A stretch of DNA of 39,258 nucleotides from Verrucomicrobiales bacterium (GCA_005805505.1 SYMJ01000025.1:1-39258), one strand, 5' to 3'. Counted from the stretch's first letter, positions 7,981 to 17,337 are shown. The notes: generated from the sequence alone by a model not told the origin. Numbers and translations are program-made.

Positions 7981-9272
7981 TCGCACCGCTGTCACCGTTG
8001 GCCCGATGGGGCGTCCTGGCCACCGCGATCCTCGCCCTGCTCTTCGACGGCGTGGAACTGGGTTTGATGCCGGTGGCCTCGCTGTCCGTATCAAAGTCCC
8101 TCCTCGGGGCCGCCTACACCCCGATGCTCGGGGGCGACTGGTTCGCTCGCTTCACCGCCGCGCTGATGCTGGGTGCGGCGGTCGGTGGCATCGTGCTGGG
8201 TGGATTGGGCGACCGGATTGGCCGTACCCGCGCACTCGGGGTGAGCGTTCTGTTTTATTCGATCTTCGCCGGCCTGGGGGCCTTTGTGGAAACCCAGGGC
8301 CAGATGCTGGTGCTTCGGTTCCTCGTGGGGTTGGGCGTCGGCGGGGTCTGGCCCAACGCGGTGTCCCTGGCGGTCGAGTGCTGGCCCGACAAGTCCCGAC
8401 CAATGGTCGCCGGCCTGATGGGTGCCGCCTTGAACGGCGGCATCCTGCTGCTCTCGCAAGTCGTGCGGGTCTGGACACTGACTCCTGACTCGTGGCGCTG
8501 GCTCTTCCAATGGGGTGCCCTGCCCGCGGCGCTGGGCCTGGCGGCGTTGACGGTGGTGCCCGAGTCGCCGGTCTGGCAAAGCCGTCGGACCGGAGCGATT
8601 TCCGGGGCGAATCCGGCATCCCCGCAACGCATCCCGGTGCTGCGCACCTTGTTCTCTCCGCCCCTGTTGAAAACCACGCTGATCGGGATCCTGATTGGAT
8701 CAATCCCATTGGTGGGGGCCTGGTCGGCCAGCAAATGGATGATCCCCTGGGCCGATGCGGTGGCAGGTGCCTCGGCCCCGGGCTACAAGGCCTCGGCGCA
8801 GGGCTATTGGGCACTCGGGGCGGTGTTGGGGAGCTTCTGTGGCGCACAAATCGCCCAATCGCTGGGCCGGCGTCGCGCCTATGCGTGGATGAGTCTCGGC
8901 TCAGCGGTCTTGACCGAGGTGCTCTTCCTGGGAACCCGTCCGCTGGACCCGGGATTCCTGCCGACGGTCTTTGCCCAGGGCTTCGTGGCCACGCTGTTCT
9001 TCGGTTGGCTCCCGCTCTACCTGCCGGAACTCTTCCCGACCGAGGTGCGCGCCGCCGGCAGCGGCATCGCCTACAATGTCGGCCGCTTCATCACGGCGGC
9101 TGGGGTGCTGGCCGCCGGCGGCCTCTTTGTCGCCCTCGGCGGTTCCTATCCCCGCATCGGTGCTGCCTGCGGGGTGGTCTATCTTTTGGGCATCGTTGCC
9201 ATCCGTTGGGCCCCGGACACCACCGGCCGCGGCCTGATCCATTCCAAAACCTCCTCCCCGTCAACGCCATGA
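7977..9272 (+). CDS. MFS transporter (sugar-acid/aromatic-acid transporter type)
   Basis: A 431-residue major facilitator with about 12 membrane segments. The first loop signature GGLGDRIGRTRALG, between helices 2 and 3, is the classical MFS loop 2-3 motif. A weaker copy, QSLGRRRAYAWMSLGS, marks the second half, and FGWLPLYLPELFPTEVRAAG is the helix 10-11 region typical of the sugar-porter and metabolite:H+ symporter groups. ATG at 7977 overlaps the TGA of the dehydrogenase (ATGA), and its own TGA overlaps the next ATG in the same way, so all three genes should be translated as a coupled operon. It is likely to import, by proton symport, the compound handled by the dehydrogenase. The substrate cannot be read from the sequence. 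Confidence 0.92.
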   Translation: MIAPLSPLARWGVLATAILALLFDGVELGLMPVASLSVSKSLLGAAYTPMLGGDWFARFTAALMLGAAVGGIVLGGLGDRIGRTRALGVSVLFYSIFAGLGAFVETQGQMLVLRFLVGLGVGGVWPNAVSLAVECWPDKSRPMVAGLMGAALNGGILLLSQVVRVWTLTPDSWRWLFQWGALPAALGLAALTVVPESPVWQSRRTGAISGANPASPQRIPVLRTLFSPPLLKTTLIGILIGSIPLVGAWSASKWMIPWADAVAGASAPGYKASAQGYWALGAVLGSFCGAQIAQSLGRRRAYAWMSLGSAVLTEVLFLGTRPLDPGFLPTVFAQGFVATLFFGWLPLYLPELFPTEVRAAGSGIAYNVGRFITAAGVLAAGGLFVALGGSYPRIGAACGVVYLLGIVAIRWAPDTTGRGLIHSKTSSPSTP

Positions 9273-12200
9273 ACTGTCCCAGACCTCATCCCGCCCGAAC
9301 CGACCGGCGGGGTTTCCCGGCATGGAAAACCCTCCGCGCTGCCCTACTGCTGGCCGCCGTTTCGGTGTGGGCCTCCGACTTCGAAGACCCCAACGCCGAC
9401 CGGGAAGCGATGCCCACGGTGCCGCCGGGCTTCGAGATCACTACCTTCGCCCGTGAACCGCTGGTCCGTCAGCCCTGCTCCATGGCCTTCGACCTGCGGG
9501 GCCGGCTGTGCGTGGGCATGGGTCCGCAGTACCGCAATCCGACACCCAAGACACCCGGCGACAGCGTGGTCTGGGTGCTCGACACCGACGGCGACGGCAA
9601 GGCCGACCAGACCAAAGTCTTCGCCACCGGGTTCAACGCCATCCAGGGCCTCGCCTGGCGCGGTGGCGACCTCTGGGTGGCCAATGCGCCCGACCTGACC
9701 CTTGTCCGAGACCTTGACGGTGACGACGAGGCCGACGAGTACGTGCGCCTCTACACCGACCTCGGGAACCTCGAGCACGGCTTGCACGGCCTCAATTGGG
9801 CCCCGGACGGCAAGCTCTACATGAGCAAGGGCAACTCCAAGGGATTGTCCCAGCCGGGACGGATCGCCCCAAAGGCCTTCCGAGATCTCTGGGGCGTCAC
9901 CGCTCCGCCAGGTTCGCCCGATTATCCTGCCGCGCGGACCTTCGCCAAGGGTCACTATGAGAAGAACTACCACGACCCGGAGGACGACTGGGGACGTGAG
10001 GGCGGCGTGCTGCGCTGCGATCCCGACGGCCGGAATCTGGAGATCGTCTCCCGGGGTTCGCGCAATCCCTGGGACATCACCTTCGACACCGGGTTCCATT
10101 GGCTCGGCACCGACAACGACCAGACCACCGGCGACCGGGTTTTCATGCCCTTCCCAAGGGCGCACTTTGGCTGGAACCATCCGTGGAGCGCCCACTGGGG
10201 CACCGAACCCCACGCCCCCTCCGCACCGGTGAGCGGTCCGCTCTTCGAGGGTTCGGGCACGGGCATCGTCTTCGGAGATTCGGCGGCATTCCCAGCGTCC
10301 CATCGCGGCGTCTTCTTCATCAACGACTGGCTGCGCAAGACCACCTTTGTGTGGCGTCCCCGTTGGGAGGGGGCCCTGATGCGACCCGACGGCGGCGACT
10401 GGAAACCGTTCATCGAGGGCGGCCGCGGGCTCTTCCGACCGACGGACCTCGAGTTCGGGCCCGACGGCGCGTTGTGGATGCTGGGTTGGGGCCGCGGTTA
10501 CGGCGCGGAATACCGCGATGGCCAATTCGTCAGCGAGGGGCGCGTCTTCCGGATCACCGCCGTTCGCTCCGGTGGGGCGAAGGCGCTTCCTGCCAGTCCC
10601 AACACGCCGCCCGCCCATCGCTCGCTGGACCGATTATTGGAAGCCTTCGACTCCCCGCTGCCCGTCCGCCGGGTCGAGGCACAGGAAGAATTGCTGCGCC
10701 GGGGCCCGACGGTGGCCCCAGCCCTGCGCAAGGCTCTCTCCAAGACCACGCTATCCGAAGGCCGGCAAACCTGGGCTACCTGGACCCTGGGCCGCATCGC
10801 CGAACGCGATCCGGCAGGCGATGCTTGGTTCGAACGTCAGGCCGCCGACCCCAAGGCGTCCTTAAACCTGCGCCTCCAGTCGGTGCGGATCGTGGCCCAC
10901 CGACGCGCGGCCCGTCCGGCGTCCGAGGTGCTGCCTGCTGCCATTGTGTCGCTGCTAACCGATCGCGAACCCCGTCTGCGCTTCGAAGCGGTCCAAGCGC
11001 TGGGTCGCGTGCCCACGGCCTCGGCCCGATCGGCCGTTCCCGCCCTGCTCGAAGCCCTGGCTCGCGAGACCGATCCAACGGTGTTCTATGCCGGATGGCA
11101 GACTTTGCGGGTGCTGCAGGATCCCGGAGCGCTGCGCCCGTTGCTGGCCGATGCGCGGCCGGGAGTCCGTCGGGCAACCCTGCTGGCCCTGCTCGAAGAC
11201 CACGCCTTGCCCGAGGCCGATGTGCGCCGCCTCTCGGCGGACACCGATCCCGCCGTGAAGGCCATCGCGAACCGATGGATCGAGAAGGCTACCGGCCAAG
11301 GCCTCTCCCTGATGGTCCGAGGCCGTCCGCTGGGCGGTGCGTCGGGCGACCTAAATGGCGCCTCCGATCTTGGCACCGAGCCGAAGCACCTTTATTCGGC
11401 GAAGATGTCCATGCCGGCACCGCCCAACCGGGAGACCTCGGTGGCTCTGGCGCTCGAGCGCTTTCAAGATGGCGATCCGCACCGCGGGGCTTGGCTCTTC
11501 CACCACCCGCAAGGTGCCGGGTGCTTCCAGTGCCACCGGCTCGACGGCCACGGCCAAAGCTTTGGCCCGGACCTGTCGGTGGTCGGGGCGCGCGCCCCCG
11601 TGCAGCACCTCGTGCAGTCGATCCTCGAACCCAACGCTGTCATCACGGAGGGGTTCAGCCTGCAGCGGGTCGAAACCGCCGACACCGAGCTTTCGGGCAT
11701 CCTGCTCGAGGAAAGCGGCCTCAGCGTGACGCTGGGATTGGCCAACGGCCGTCGCGAGACGATTCCGAAGTCTAAAATCACCACCCGAGGGGCCTCGGCA
11801 CAATCGGCCATGCCGGCCTATGACACCGTCCTTCCGGCCCAGGCGGTCGCCGATCTCGCCGTTTACCTCGCCCGTCAGGGACAAAAGGACCAGACGGGTA
11901 ATCCAGGGGCTTCCGGGATCGCCGATATCCTGGCCTTCTCCGAGAGCCCGGGTCGACTGCAGCTCACCCGGGGCGGGCAGCCCATGGGGGACTATGTCCA
12001 CCAGGATGAGCAGATCCTGCGACCGCACTTCGCCAACCTCCACGCTCCCGGCGGCCATCGCGTGAGCCGCAACCACCCGCCGCGCCCGCCGCTCGACGCC
12101 GAGGACCACGACACCATGCATCCCGGGCTATGGCTGGCCTTTGGCGACATCAACGGTGTGGATTTCTGGCGCAATCGCGGCCGCATCGTGCATCGCGGAT

Positions 12201-12790
12201 TCGCCCGACGGCCGGAGGACCGCGACGGGCAACTCACCTTCGCCACCGACAACCAGTTGATCGATGCGCAGGGCGCCGTGATCGGCGATCTCAGATACCA
12301 AATCACCTGCCTCGCGCAACCCGGGGCCACGGTGCTGCTCTGGGAGGCCACCTTCCGAAGTGATGTGGGGGACCTCGTGTTCGGGGATCAAGAGGAGATG
12401 GGCTTCGCCGCCCGCGTGGCCACACCACTGACGGAGAAGAATGGCGGACTCCTCACCAGCAGCGAAGGTCGGACCTCGGCAGCGGCGACCTGGGGACGGG
12501 CGGCAACCTGGTGCGACTACTCCGGCACCGTGGACGGGCATCGATTGGGCATCCAACTCGTGGCCGATGCGTCCAACTTTCGGCCCAGTTGGTGGCACAA
12601 TCGCGATTATGGGGTGTTCGTGGCCAACCCGTTCGGCCGTGAAGCCATGAAGCAAGGCACCAAGAGCCGTGTGACCGTGACCCGCGGGGAACCGTTCACC
12701 CTGAGGTTCGGGGCCATCTTGCACGCCGACAGCACCACTCCGCCCGAAGCCCGGGCCCGCTGGTGCATCCCCCCGCCCGAAAAGCGCTGA
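9269..12790 (+). CDS. PVC-type CxxCH heme protein with beta-propeller, HEAT-like repeats and DUF6807-like C-terminus
   Basis: A 1173-residue exported protein; the signal peptide spans roughly residues 1-36 (AALLLAAVSVWAS). Domains in order: a membrane-bound-dehydrogenase-type beta-propeller (about 45-430) with FDLRGRLCVG, LDTDGDGKAD and SRNPWDITFD; alpha-helical HEAT-like repeats (about 440-640); a c-type cytochrome domain with CFQCH at 752-756, where Cys752, Cys755 and His756 bind heme, followed by GQSFGPDLS; and a final region (about 890-1170) with MHPGLWLAFGDINGVDFWRN, which resembles DUF6807, formerly called the PmoA family. The first three domains form a familiar PVC-superphylum architecture thought to act as a periplasmic dehydrogenase passing electrons through heme. 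Third in the coupled operon (ATGA overlap with the MFS gene). Joining a DUF6807-like domain is less usual and may mean two steps on one substrate. The substrate is unknown. Confidence 0.9.
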   Translation: MNCPRPHPARTDRRGFPAWKTLRAALLLAAVSVWASDFEDPNADREAMPTVPPGFEITTFAREPLVRQPCSMAFDLRGRLCVGMGPQYRNPTPKTPGDSVVWVLDTDGDGKADQTKVFATGFNAIQGLAWRGGDLWVANAPDLTLVRDLDGDDEADEYVRLYTDLGNLEHGLHGLNWAPDGKLYMSKGNSKGLSQPGRIAPKAFRDLWGVTAPPGSPDYPAARTFAKGHYEKNYHDPEDDWGREGGVLRCDPDGRNLEIVSRGSRNPWDITFDTGFHWLGTDNDQTTGDRVFMPFPRAHFGWNHPWSAHWGTEPHAPSAPVSGPLFEGSGTGIVFGDSAAFPASHRGVFFINDWLRKTTFVWRPRWEGALMRPDGGDWKPFIEGGRGLFRPTDLEFGPDGALWMLGWGRGYGAEYRDGQFVSEGRVFRITAVRSGGAKALPASPNTPPAHRSLDRLLEAFDSPLPVRRVEAQEELLRRGPTVAPALRKALSKTTLSEGRQTWATWTLGRIAERDPAGDAWFERQAADPKASLNLRLQSVRIVAHRRAARPASEVLPAAIVSLLTDREPRLRFEAVQALGRVPTASARSAVPALLEALARETDPTVFYAGWQTLRVLQDPGALRPLLADARPGVRRATLLALLEDHALPEADVRRLSADTDPAVKAIANRWIEKATGQGLSLMVRGRPLGGASGDLNGASDLGTEPKHLYSAKMSMPAPPNRETSVALALERFQDGDPHRGAWLFHHPQGAGCFQCHRLDGHGQSFGPDLSVVGARAPVQHLVQSILEPNAVITEGFSLQRVETADTELSGILLEESGLSVTLGLANGRRETIPKSKITTRGASAQSAMPAYDTVLPAQAVADLAVYLARQGQKDQTGNPGASGIADILAFSESPGRLQLTRGGQPMGDYVHQDEQILRPHFANLHAPGGHRVSRNHPPRPPLDAEDHDTMHPGLWLAFGDINGVDFWRNRGRIVHRGFARRPEDRDGQLTFATDNQLIDAQGAVIGDLRYQITCLAQPGATVLLWEATFRSDVGDLVFGDQEEMGFAARVATPLTEKNGGLLTSSEGRTSAAATWGRAATWCDYSGTVDGHRLGIQLVADASNFRPSWWHNRDYGVFVANPFGREAMKQGTKSRVTVTRGEPFTLRFGAILHADSTTPPEARARWCIPPPEKR

Positions 12791-12828
12791 ACGAACAGAA
12801 ATACGCTGAAGAAGTAGCAACCGAGCGT

Positions 12829-14619
12829 CTACTTGGTGACTTCCACCGACGCGGCGTGCTGCCGGCGGCGGAGGACCGCCCACGGGTCCTGAGGCTGATC
12901 CTTCGGATCGACGTACCGGTCCAGGTCGCGCAGGGCGATGGCGCGGTAGCCGTTGTCCTTTAGCCAGTGCATGTACTCGCGGAAGCGCTCCAGCGGCGTG
13001 TTCACCCAAGGATGATCCCGGTCGGGGACGCCATGAAATTGGAGGATCGCGATGCGACCGCCCCGCCCCTGCTCCGCGGCCCGGCGGAAGTTCTCCAGCG
13101 TCCAAGTGGGTCGGGCGTCGCCCGTCGTGGGAATGAGCAGCGGATGATCCCATTCCGGTTCGTAGGCCACACCTCGGCCGGTCTCGTAGGCGAACTCCGG
13201 CTGAGCGCCCCGGCGAGCCCAGCGGAACCCCATCTCCTGGAGCAACGGAATCGCCCGGGGATGGATCGCATTCCCTGGGTAAGCGAAGCTCCTCGGCTTA
13301 GGAATACCATGCCGCACGCACTGCTCGTCGATATGGGTGAGTTCCTCGCGCAGTCGGCCGAGAAGGTCGGGGCCAATGGCCATATGACTGCGGGTGTGGT
13401 TGCCCACCTCGAAGCCGTCCCGGTGCAACTCGGCGATCTGAGCCCAAGTCATGTAATCGGCCTTGTTGGTCGGGAAGCTAAAACCCTCGGTGATGAAGAA
13501 GGTCCCCCCGAAGCCCAGTTCTTTGAGCAGCGGACGCACGTTGCCGTGCAGCGAGGCCACCGAGTCGTCGAAGGTCAGCACCACGAGCTTGTCGGGAATG
13601 GGTTGCCTGCTGCTGACCTGAGGGATAGGGCGGGCCAAGAACTCCGGCCGGAGCCGCTGCAGTTCGGCGGCGGGATCTTCTCCTTCGTAGAACCACACCC
13701 AACCGCGAGCCTCACGCGTTTCGCCGGGCGGGCAATCCGTCAACCGCGGATCGGCGTGGATGCACGGCACCAAAGGGTTCTGCCACACCCGGTTCAAACC
13801 GTCCCAGGCGGTGATCACCCAACGGCGTCCGCTCGCATCCGACGCGGCCGCAAACGGGGCTTCGAGGATCCTCCGACCCGCCGCGGCGTTGGTGAACCCA
13901 GTGGCCTGCCCGAGCATCACACAAACCTGGGCGCTGAGTTGCCGCAACGCCTGCGTACCGCCATTGCGCACCCACCATTGGAACTCCGCGTGGCGCACAT
14001 CCGATTTCACCCGCACCCCAAAGGCGACCCCGTCGGGTAGCGTCCGTGTCATGGTGAGCGAACCGTCAGCCCGTCGACTCCATTCCACCGGTTCCAAACG
14101 CTGACCCACCTTTTCCCAGATCGTCGGAACATGCTGGTGGGCGAGGTAATTCAGTCCCAGGTGAGACCAAATGGCCTCCGGGACATCGACCACCACATAG
14201 CCGCCGCCTTGCCACGGGGTGAACAGGCTGACCTTGGTATCGCGCTGCGGATGAATCGCGCCCTCAAAAAATCCCAACCGCGGATGCCGGCCACCAGGAT
14301 ACGGCAGCAGTCGGATCGGTCCGTCGGCATTGGTGAACCCTGTTGAGCCGGGTCCGACCGAAGACGCCTCCGACAGCGCGCCCCACTGCTTCACCGCCGC
14401 CGCGATGACCTCATCTCCCAACCCCGTGGCAGCGCGGACCTCGGCCGACGTGAACCGGTGGGAACGAATCATGTTCTCCAACCACTCGGCCTGATCGACC
14501 GCGCCTTGAGGAGGCCGCACCGTCGAGGCCTGCGGTTCTGCGACGGCCGCGCCGCTCCAAACCAGCGACAGCACCAAGGAAAGCCAGCCAAGCCTCGTGC
14601 GGATTCTCAAAGGATTCAT
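12829..14619 (-). CDS. Exported polysaccharide deacetylase (NodB/CE4 fold) with large N-terminal region
   Basis: A 596-residue protein. The ATG at 14619 is taken because it begins a signal peptide (about residues 1-28, ending AAVAE) and follows GAGAGG at about 11 bases; the upstream open frame is unlike protein. Residues about 85-335 form a beta-rich region I cannot assign. The NodB domain follows: VLTFDD with Asp351/Asp352, HTRSH with metal-binding His408 and His412, FAYPGN, and ILQFHG near the C-terminus. CE4 enzymes remove N- or O-acetyl groups from chitin, peptidoglycan or hemicellulose using a His-His-Asp bound metal. It converges with the heme-protein operon, with 38 bases between stops. 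The N-terminal region may bind the polymer; that is inference. Confidence 0.9.
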   Translation of the reverse strand: MNPLRIRTRLGWLSLVLSLVWSGAAVAEPQASTVRPPQGAVDQAEWLENMIRSHRFTSAEVRAATGLGDEVIAAAVKQWGALSEASSVGPGSTGFTNADGPIRLLPYPGGRHPRLGFFEGAIHPQRDTKVSLFTPWQGGGYVVVDVPEAIWSHLGLNYLAHQHVPTIWEKVGQRLEPVEWSRRADGSLTMTRTLPDGVAFGVRVKSDVRHAEFQWWVRNGGTQALRQLSAQVCVMLGQATGFTNAAAGRRILEAPFAAASDASGRRWVITAWDGLNRVWQNPLVPCIHADPRLTDCPPGETREARGWVWFYEGEDPAAELQRLRPEFLARPIPQVSSRQPIPDKLVVLTFDDSVASLHGNVRPLLKELGFGGTFFITEGFSFPTNKADYMTWAQIAELHRDGFEVGNHTRSHMAIGPDLLGRLREELTHIDEQCVRHGIPKPRSFAYPGNAIHPRAIPLLQEMGFRWARRGAQPEFAYETGRGVAYEPEWDHPLLIPTTGDARPTWTLENFRRAAEQGRGGRIAILQFHGVPDRDHPWVNTPLERFREYMHWLKDNGYRAIALRDLDRYVDPKDQPQDPWAVLRRRQHAASVEVTK

Positions 14620-15414
14620 GTTGGGGAAGACCTCTCTATCGACCAAACCCCGCTCGCCCGCCAGCCTGAATGCCCGGCAACGGGACAGCGCTCGGCGCAC
14701 GGAGCGGCCTGACCACACTGTTCTTAAGGCCTTTGCGATGCTGATGTGCGTAGTCTCCCACGCATCGCTCCCCTGCACCGCCTCGGACTCACTCGGAAAA
14801 GCCGGATCCAAAATCACGATTGAGCCAGGGTTCCTTGGACAACCCTCGGCAAGGTCAACACAGCAGCTCCAGATTGGGGGCCGTCTAAATCGAAAGAGTG
14901 TCCAGCAACTTCGCGACGATTTCTCTGTCGCTGACACTGGTTCTAATCGAGGCATCGAGGTTAGGCATGCACAGCATTGTTTCTATGACAGCATTTCCGG
15001 TTTAATCCAAGACAACCCGCATTCTGCATGGACCCCAGGGACTCCAAATCGAGATGGCGAAGGATGAGATTCAAAAGAGCGCTTATCTGGCGGCGTCTGA
15101 AAATCTGAAACAAGTATGGTCAGACTTTCAGCAACGCACACCGGAGGCTCCGGTGTTGAACGACGGCGGCGGTCGAGCAGAAAGAGGGTAGAACCCGCAG
15201 AGAGGAGCGTGTCAGACGCCGGCAAAGGGCTTCACCAAGCTCATCCGGAACGCCGACGAACCTCAGATGCTGCAATCGACCGGAAACCCGCACGGCCGAT
15301 TCATCCGCCTAACCAAATACAGATGAATCCGCCCTGCCGCTGCGCTCATCCAGACACAGTTAGCCGTTGACATCCGCTTATTTTGTAAGTTGATTAGAAA
15401 CTCTCCCCTGAAAG
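14620..15414. other. 795-base gap, no confident gene
   Basis: This stretch between divergent genes holds no convincing gene. A 45-codon frame at 15054-15191 begins MAKDEIQKSAYLAASENLKQ and reads like protein at first, but ends in low-complexity Gly/Arg and matches nothing I know; it may be a gene fragment. A perfect 19-base palindrome lies at 15138-15156. TTGACA at 15367-15372 is a good -35 candidate for the following gene, but no clear -10 stands 16-18 bases downstream. Confidence 0.5.
15138..15156. other. 19-base perfect palindrome (hairpin or operator)
   Basis: ACACCGGAG-G-CTCCGGTGT is a perfect inverted repeat with 9-base arms and a single central base. No T-run follows on either strand, so it is not a standard intrinsic terminator. 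It could be a protein-binding site or part of an intergenic repeat. Confidence 0.6.
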
Positions 15415-17337
15415 ATGTTTATAAAGCTTAAGAAACTAATTTTTTCTCTGCTCGTTGCCGGCGCATGGAGTTCGCTCGTTCAAGCGCAGATCGTCCTCGA
15501 AACCGATCCAACCATCCCGCTCAATGACTATGTTTCCCTGGGAGAGTTTGAGACTCCCGGAGCGCTGGACGGCTGGAACTCCGCCGGTGGAGGCGCCAAT
15601 CCACGGCTCCTAGTGGCCAACGGTGCCTTGAAAATTACGACCACGGCGGGCGATCCTTGGTTTTTTCGCTCCGGTCTGCAAGGCATCGCACCCGAATTCA
15701 CGATCGCGGAGGTCCGTTTGAAGAAGGTTAGCGGTTCCAGTTCAAATTGGGAATTGTTCTACGGCTTGACCGGCGCTGGTAGTTTCTCTGGTGCTCGACG
15801 CTTGGGCTACGCCCTCCCCGACGACAACGAGTACCATATTCTCCACTTCAATATGACCGAGGCGCTCGGGGGCGGTTCCCTGACCGATTTCCGGATTGAT
15901 GCCGGTGATGGCGCCGGCAACGTCGCCGAGATCGATTATGTCCGAATCGGGCGAATCGCCCCGGATACCGACGCCGACGGCCTCCCCGACAGCGTGGAGA
16001 CCAAGACAGGAATCTACGTTGACGCGCGCAATACCGGTTCCGACCCCGCCAAAGCGGATACGGACGGGGATAAGGTCGATGATGGGACTGAGGTTCGATT
16101 TGGAACCGATCCTAATAACAAGGACAAGTTCCCGGTCCCCTCTATCAAGTATCCCATTAGCGAGGCCACCTACATTGTCACTGTAAAGTCAGTCGCAAAC
16201 ACGCCGACCGTTAATCTCGGAAACGCCACGTCATTCTCCGTTGCGCCACCCCTGCCAGCCGGGCTGACGTTGAACGGGAATTCCGGGCTCATTTCCGGAA
16301 CTCCCACCGTGGTCAGTGAAGGTAAGGATTACGTGGTAACCGCCAACTTCCCGGGTGGGATCACCGCGGCTGCCACCGTGCGGATCGAGGTCAGAGCTCC
16401 CTTTATCGAATTCGCCGTGGATCGGTTTTCGTTTCCCCCTGGCGCTAAGATAGCCGCGTTTGCACTCGTCGCGAGCGGCCCAGCTCCCAAGAGTCTAACG
16501 ATTGCCCCGAGCTTGCCGACGGGACTCGCTTTTGATTCAACGACGGGGGAAATCAGCGGAACTCCCGAGGCCTATTCGGCCGTTCGCACCTACACAGTAA
16601 CCGCCACCTACACCGGGCATCCCAACGCCACCACCGCGGTCAATATCTCGGTGCTGGAAACTCCCACACTTAGCCTCGATCCCGCCGAGGCTCTACTTGG
16701 GTTTGAGAGCCTAGGGGAATTCAACGACGACTCGGATCTAGCCAACTTCAGCATTCGAAATGGCCTCGCCGCTTTGACCATTGCTGATGGGGCACTTCAG
16801 GTGCAGACCACCGGCGGCGATCCGTTTTTCGGTCGGACTATACCCTTGGGAACCGATTACCGCATTCTCGAGTTTCGGATGAAGATCACAGAAGGTTCAC
16901 CTTCACCGATGCGTTTCTATTGGGCGGAAAATACCGATGGTCGTCGCAACCTAGCCGAGCTGACGGCACATTCAATTACTGAGCTCGCGACCGACGGTGA
17001 ATTTCATGTCTACCGGGTGGATTTTCGACAAGCTACGGAAGGCTCGCTCAGCGTCCTTCGGATCGATCCCGGCAACGGTGAAGGAAGCTCGCTGCAACTC
17101 GATTACCTGCGCCTCGGAGGTTTCACCCCGACCTTGTCGATTGCAACAGAAGCCGGCGGCAAGCTCCGCCTGAGTTGGCCGGCAGCGGTAACTCAATCCG
17201 GATACAAACTCCAGTCCACGACCAGCATCGGTGCCAATTGGACGGCTGACGCCACCGCGGTGGAGACCGCCGGCAACCGCTCTTCCGTAGTGATCACCGG
17301 AGATGGTTCAGCTCGGTTATTCCGCTTGGCGAAGTAG
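15415..17337 (+). CDS. Secreted multidomain protein: duplicated beta module, TSP3-like Ca2+ repeats and two Ig-like domains
   Basis: A 640-residue protein with a signal peptide (residues 1-24, LVQAQ). Layout: module 1 (about 35-182) starts VSLGEFETPG and ends AEIDYVRIGRI; a calcium-binding thrombospondin-type-3-like stretch (about 183-240) with DTDADGLPD and DTDGDKVDDGTEVRFGTDP; two putative Ig (He_PIG) domains (about 243-418), each with a GLTLNGNSGLISGTP- or GLAFDSTTGEISGTP-type turn; module 2 (about 429-575), beginning ESLGEFNDDSDL and ending LQLDYLRLGGF, clearly homologous to module 1; and a C-terminal fibronectin-like segment (about 577-640) with LRLSW and YKLQSTTSIGANW. Modules 1 and 2 look like carbohydrate-binding or lectin-type beta sandwiches. 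There is no sortase, PEP-CTERM or catalytic motif. Probably a surface or extracellular binding protein; ligand unknown. Confidence 0.85.
   Translation: MFIKLKKLIFSLLVAGAWSSLVQAQIVLETDPTIPLNDYVSLGEFETPGALDGWNSAGGGANPRLLVANGALKITTTAGDPWFFRSGLQGIAPEFTIAEVRLKKVSGSSSNWELFYGLTGAGSFSGARRLGYALPDDNEYHILHFNMTEALGGGSLTDFRIDAGDGAGNVAEIDYVRIGRIAPDTDADGLPDSVETKTGIYVDARNTGSDPAKADTDGDKVDDGTEVRFGTDPNNKDKFPVPSIKYPISEATYIVTVKSVANTPTVNLGNATSFSVAPPLPAGLTLNGNSGLISGTPTVVSEGKDYVVTANFPGGITAAATVRIEVRAPFIEFAVDRFSFPPGAKIAAFALVASGPAPKSLTIAPSLPTGLAFDSTTGEISGTPEAYSAVRTYTVTATYTGHPNATTAVNISVLETPTLSLDPAEALLGFESLGEFNDDSDLANFSIRNGLAALTIADGALQVQTTGGDPFFGRTIPLGTDYRILEFRMKITEGSPSPMRFYWAENTDGRRNLAELTAHSITELATDGEFHVYRVDFRQATEGSLSVLRIDPGNGEGSSLQLDYLRLGGFTPTLSIATEAGGKLRLSWPAAVTQSGYKLQSTTSIGANWTADATAVETAGNRSSVVITGDGSARLFRLAK

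Noticed and set aside
9344-10618. Long reverse-strand open frame of 424 codons opposite the heme-protein gene
   Set aside because: It lies wholly antisense to a gene with clear domains and shows low-complexity Gly/Val/Arg text; long antisense frames are expected in GC-rich DNA.
10099-11775. Plus-strand open frame of 558 codons in another phase inside the heme-protein gene
   Set aside because: Arg/Pro/Gly-rich shadow frame without motifs, overlapping a confidently assigned coding frame.
12128-13153. Reverse-strand frame of 341 codons covering the end of the heme gene and part of the deacetylase
   Set aside because: It conflicts with two well-supported genes and has no recognisable domain.
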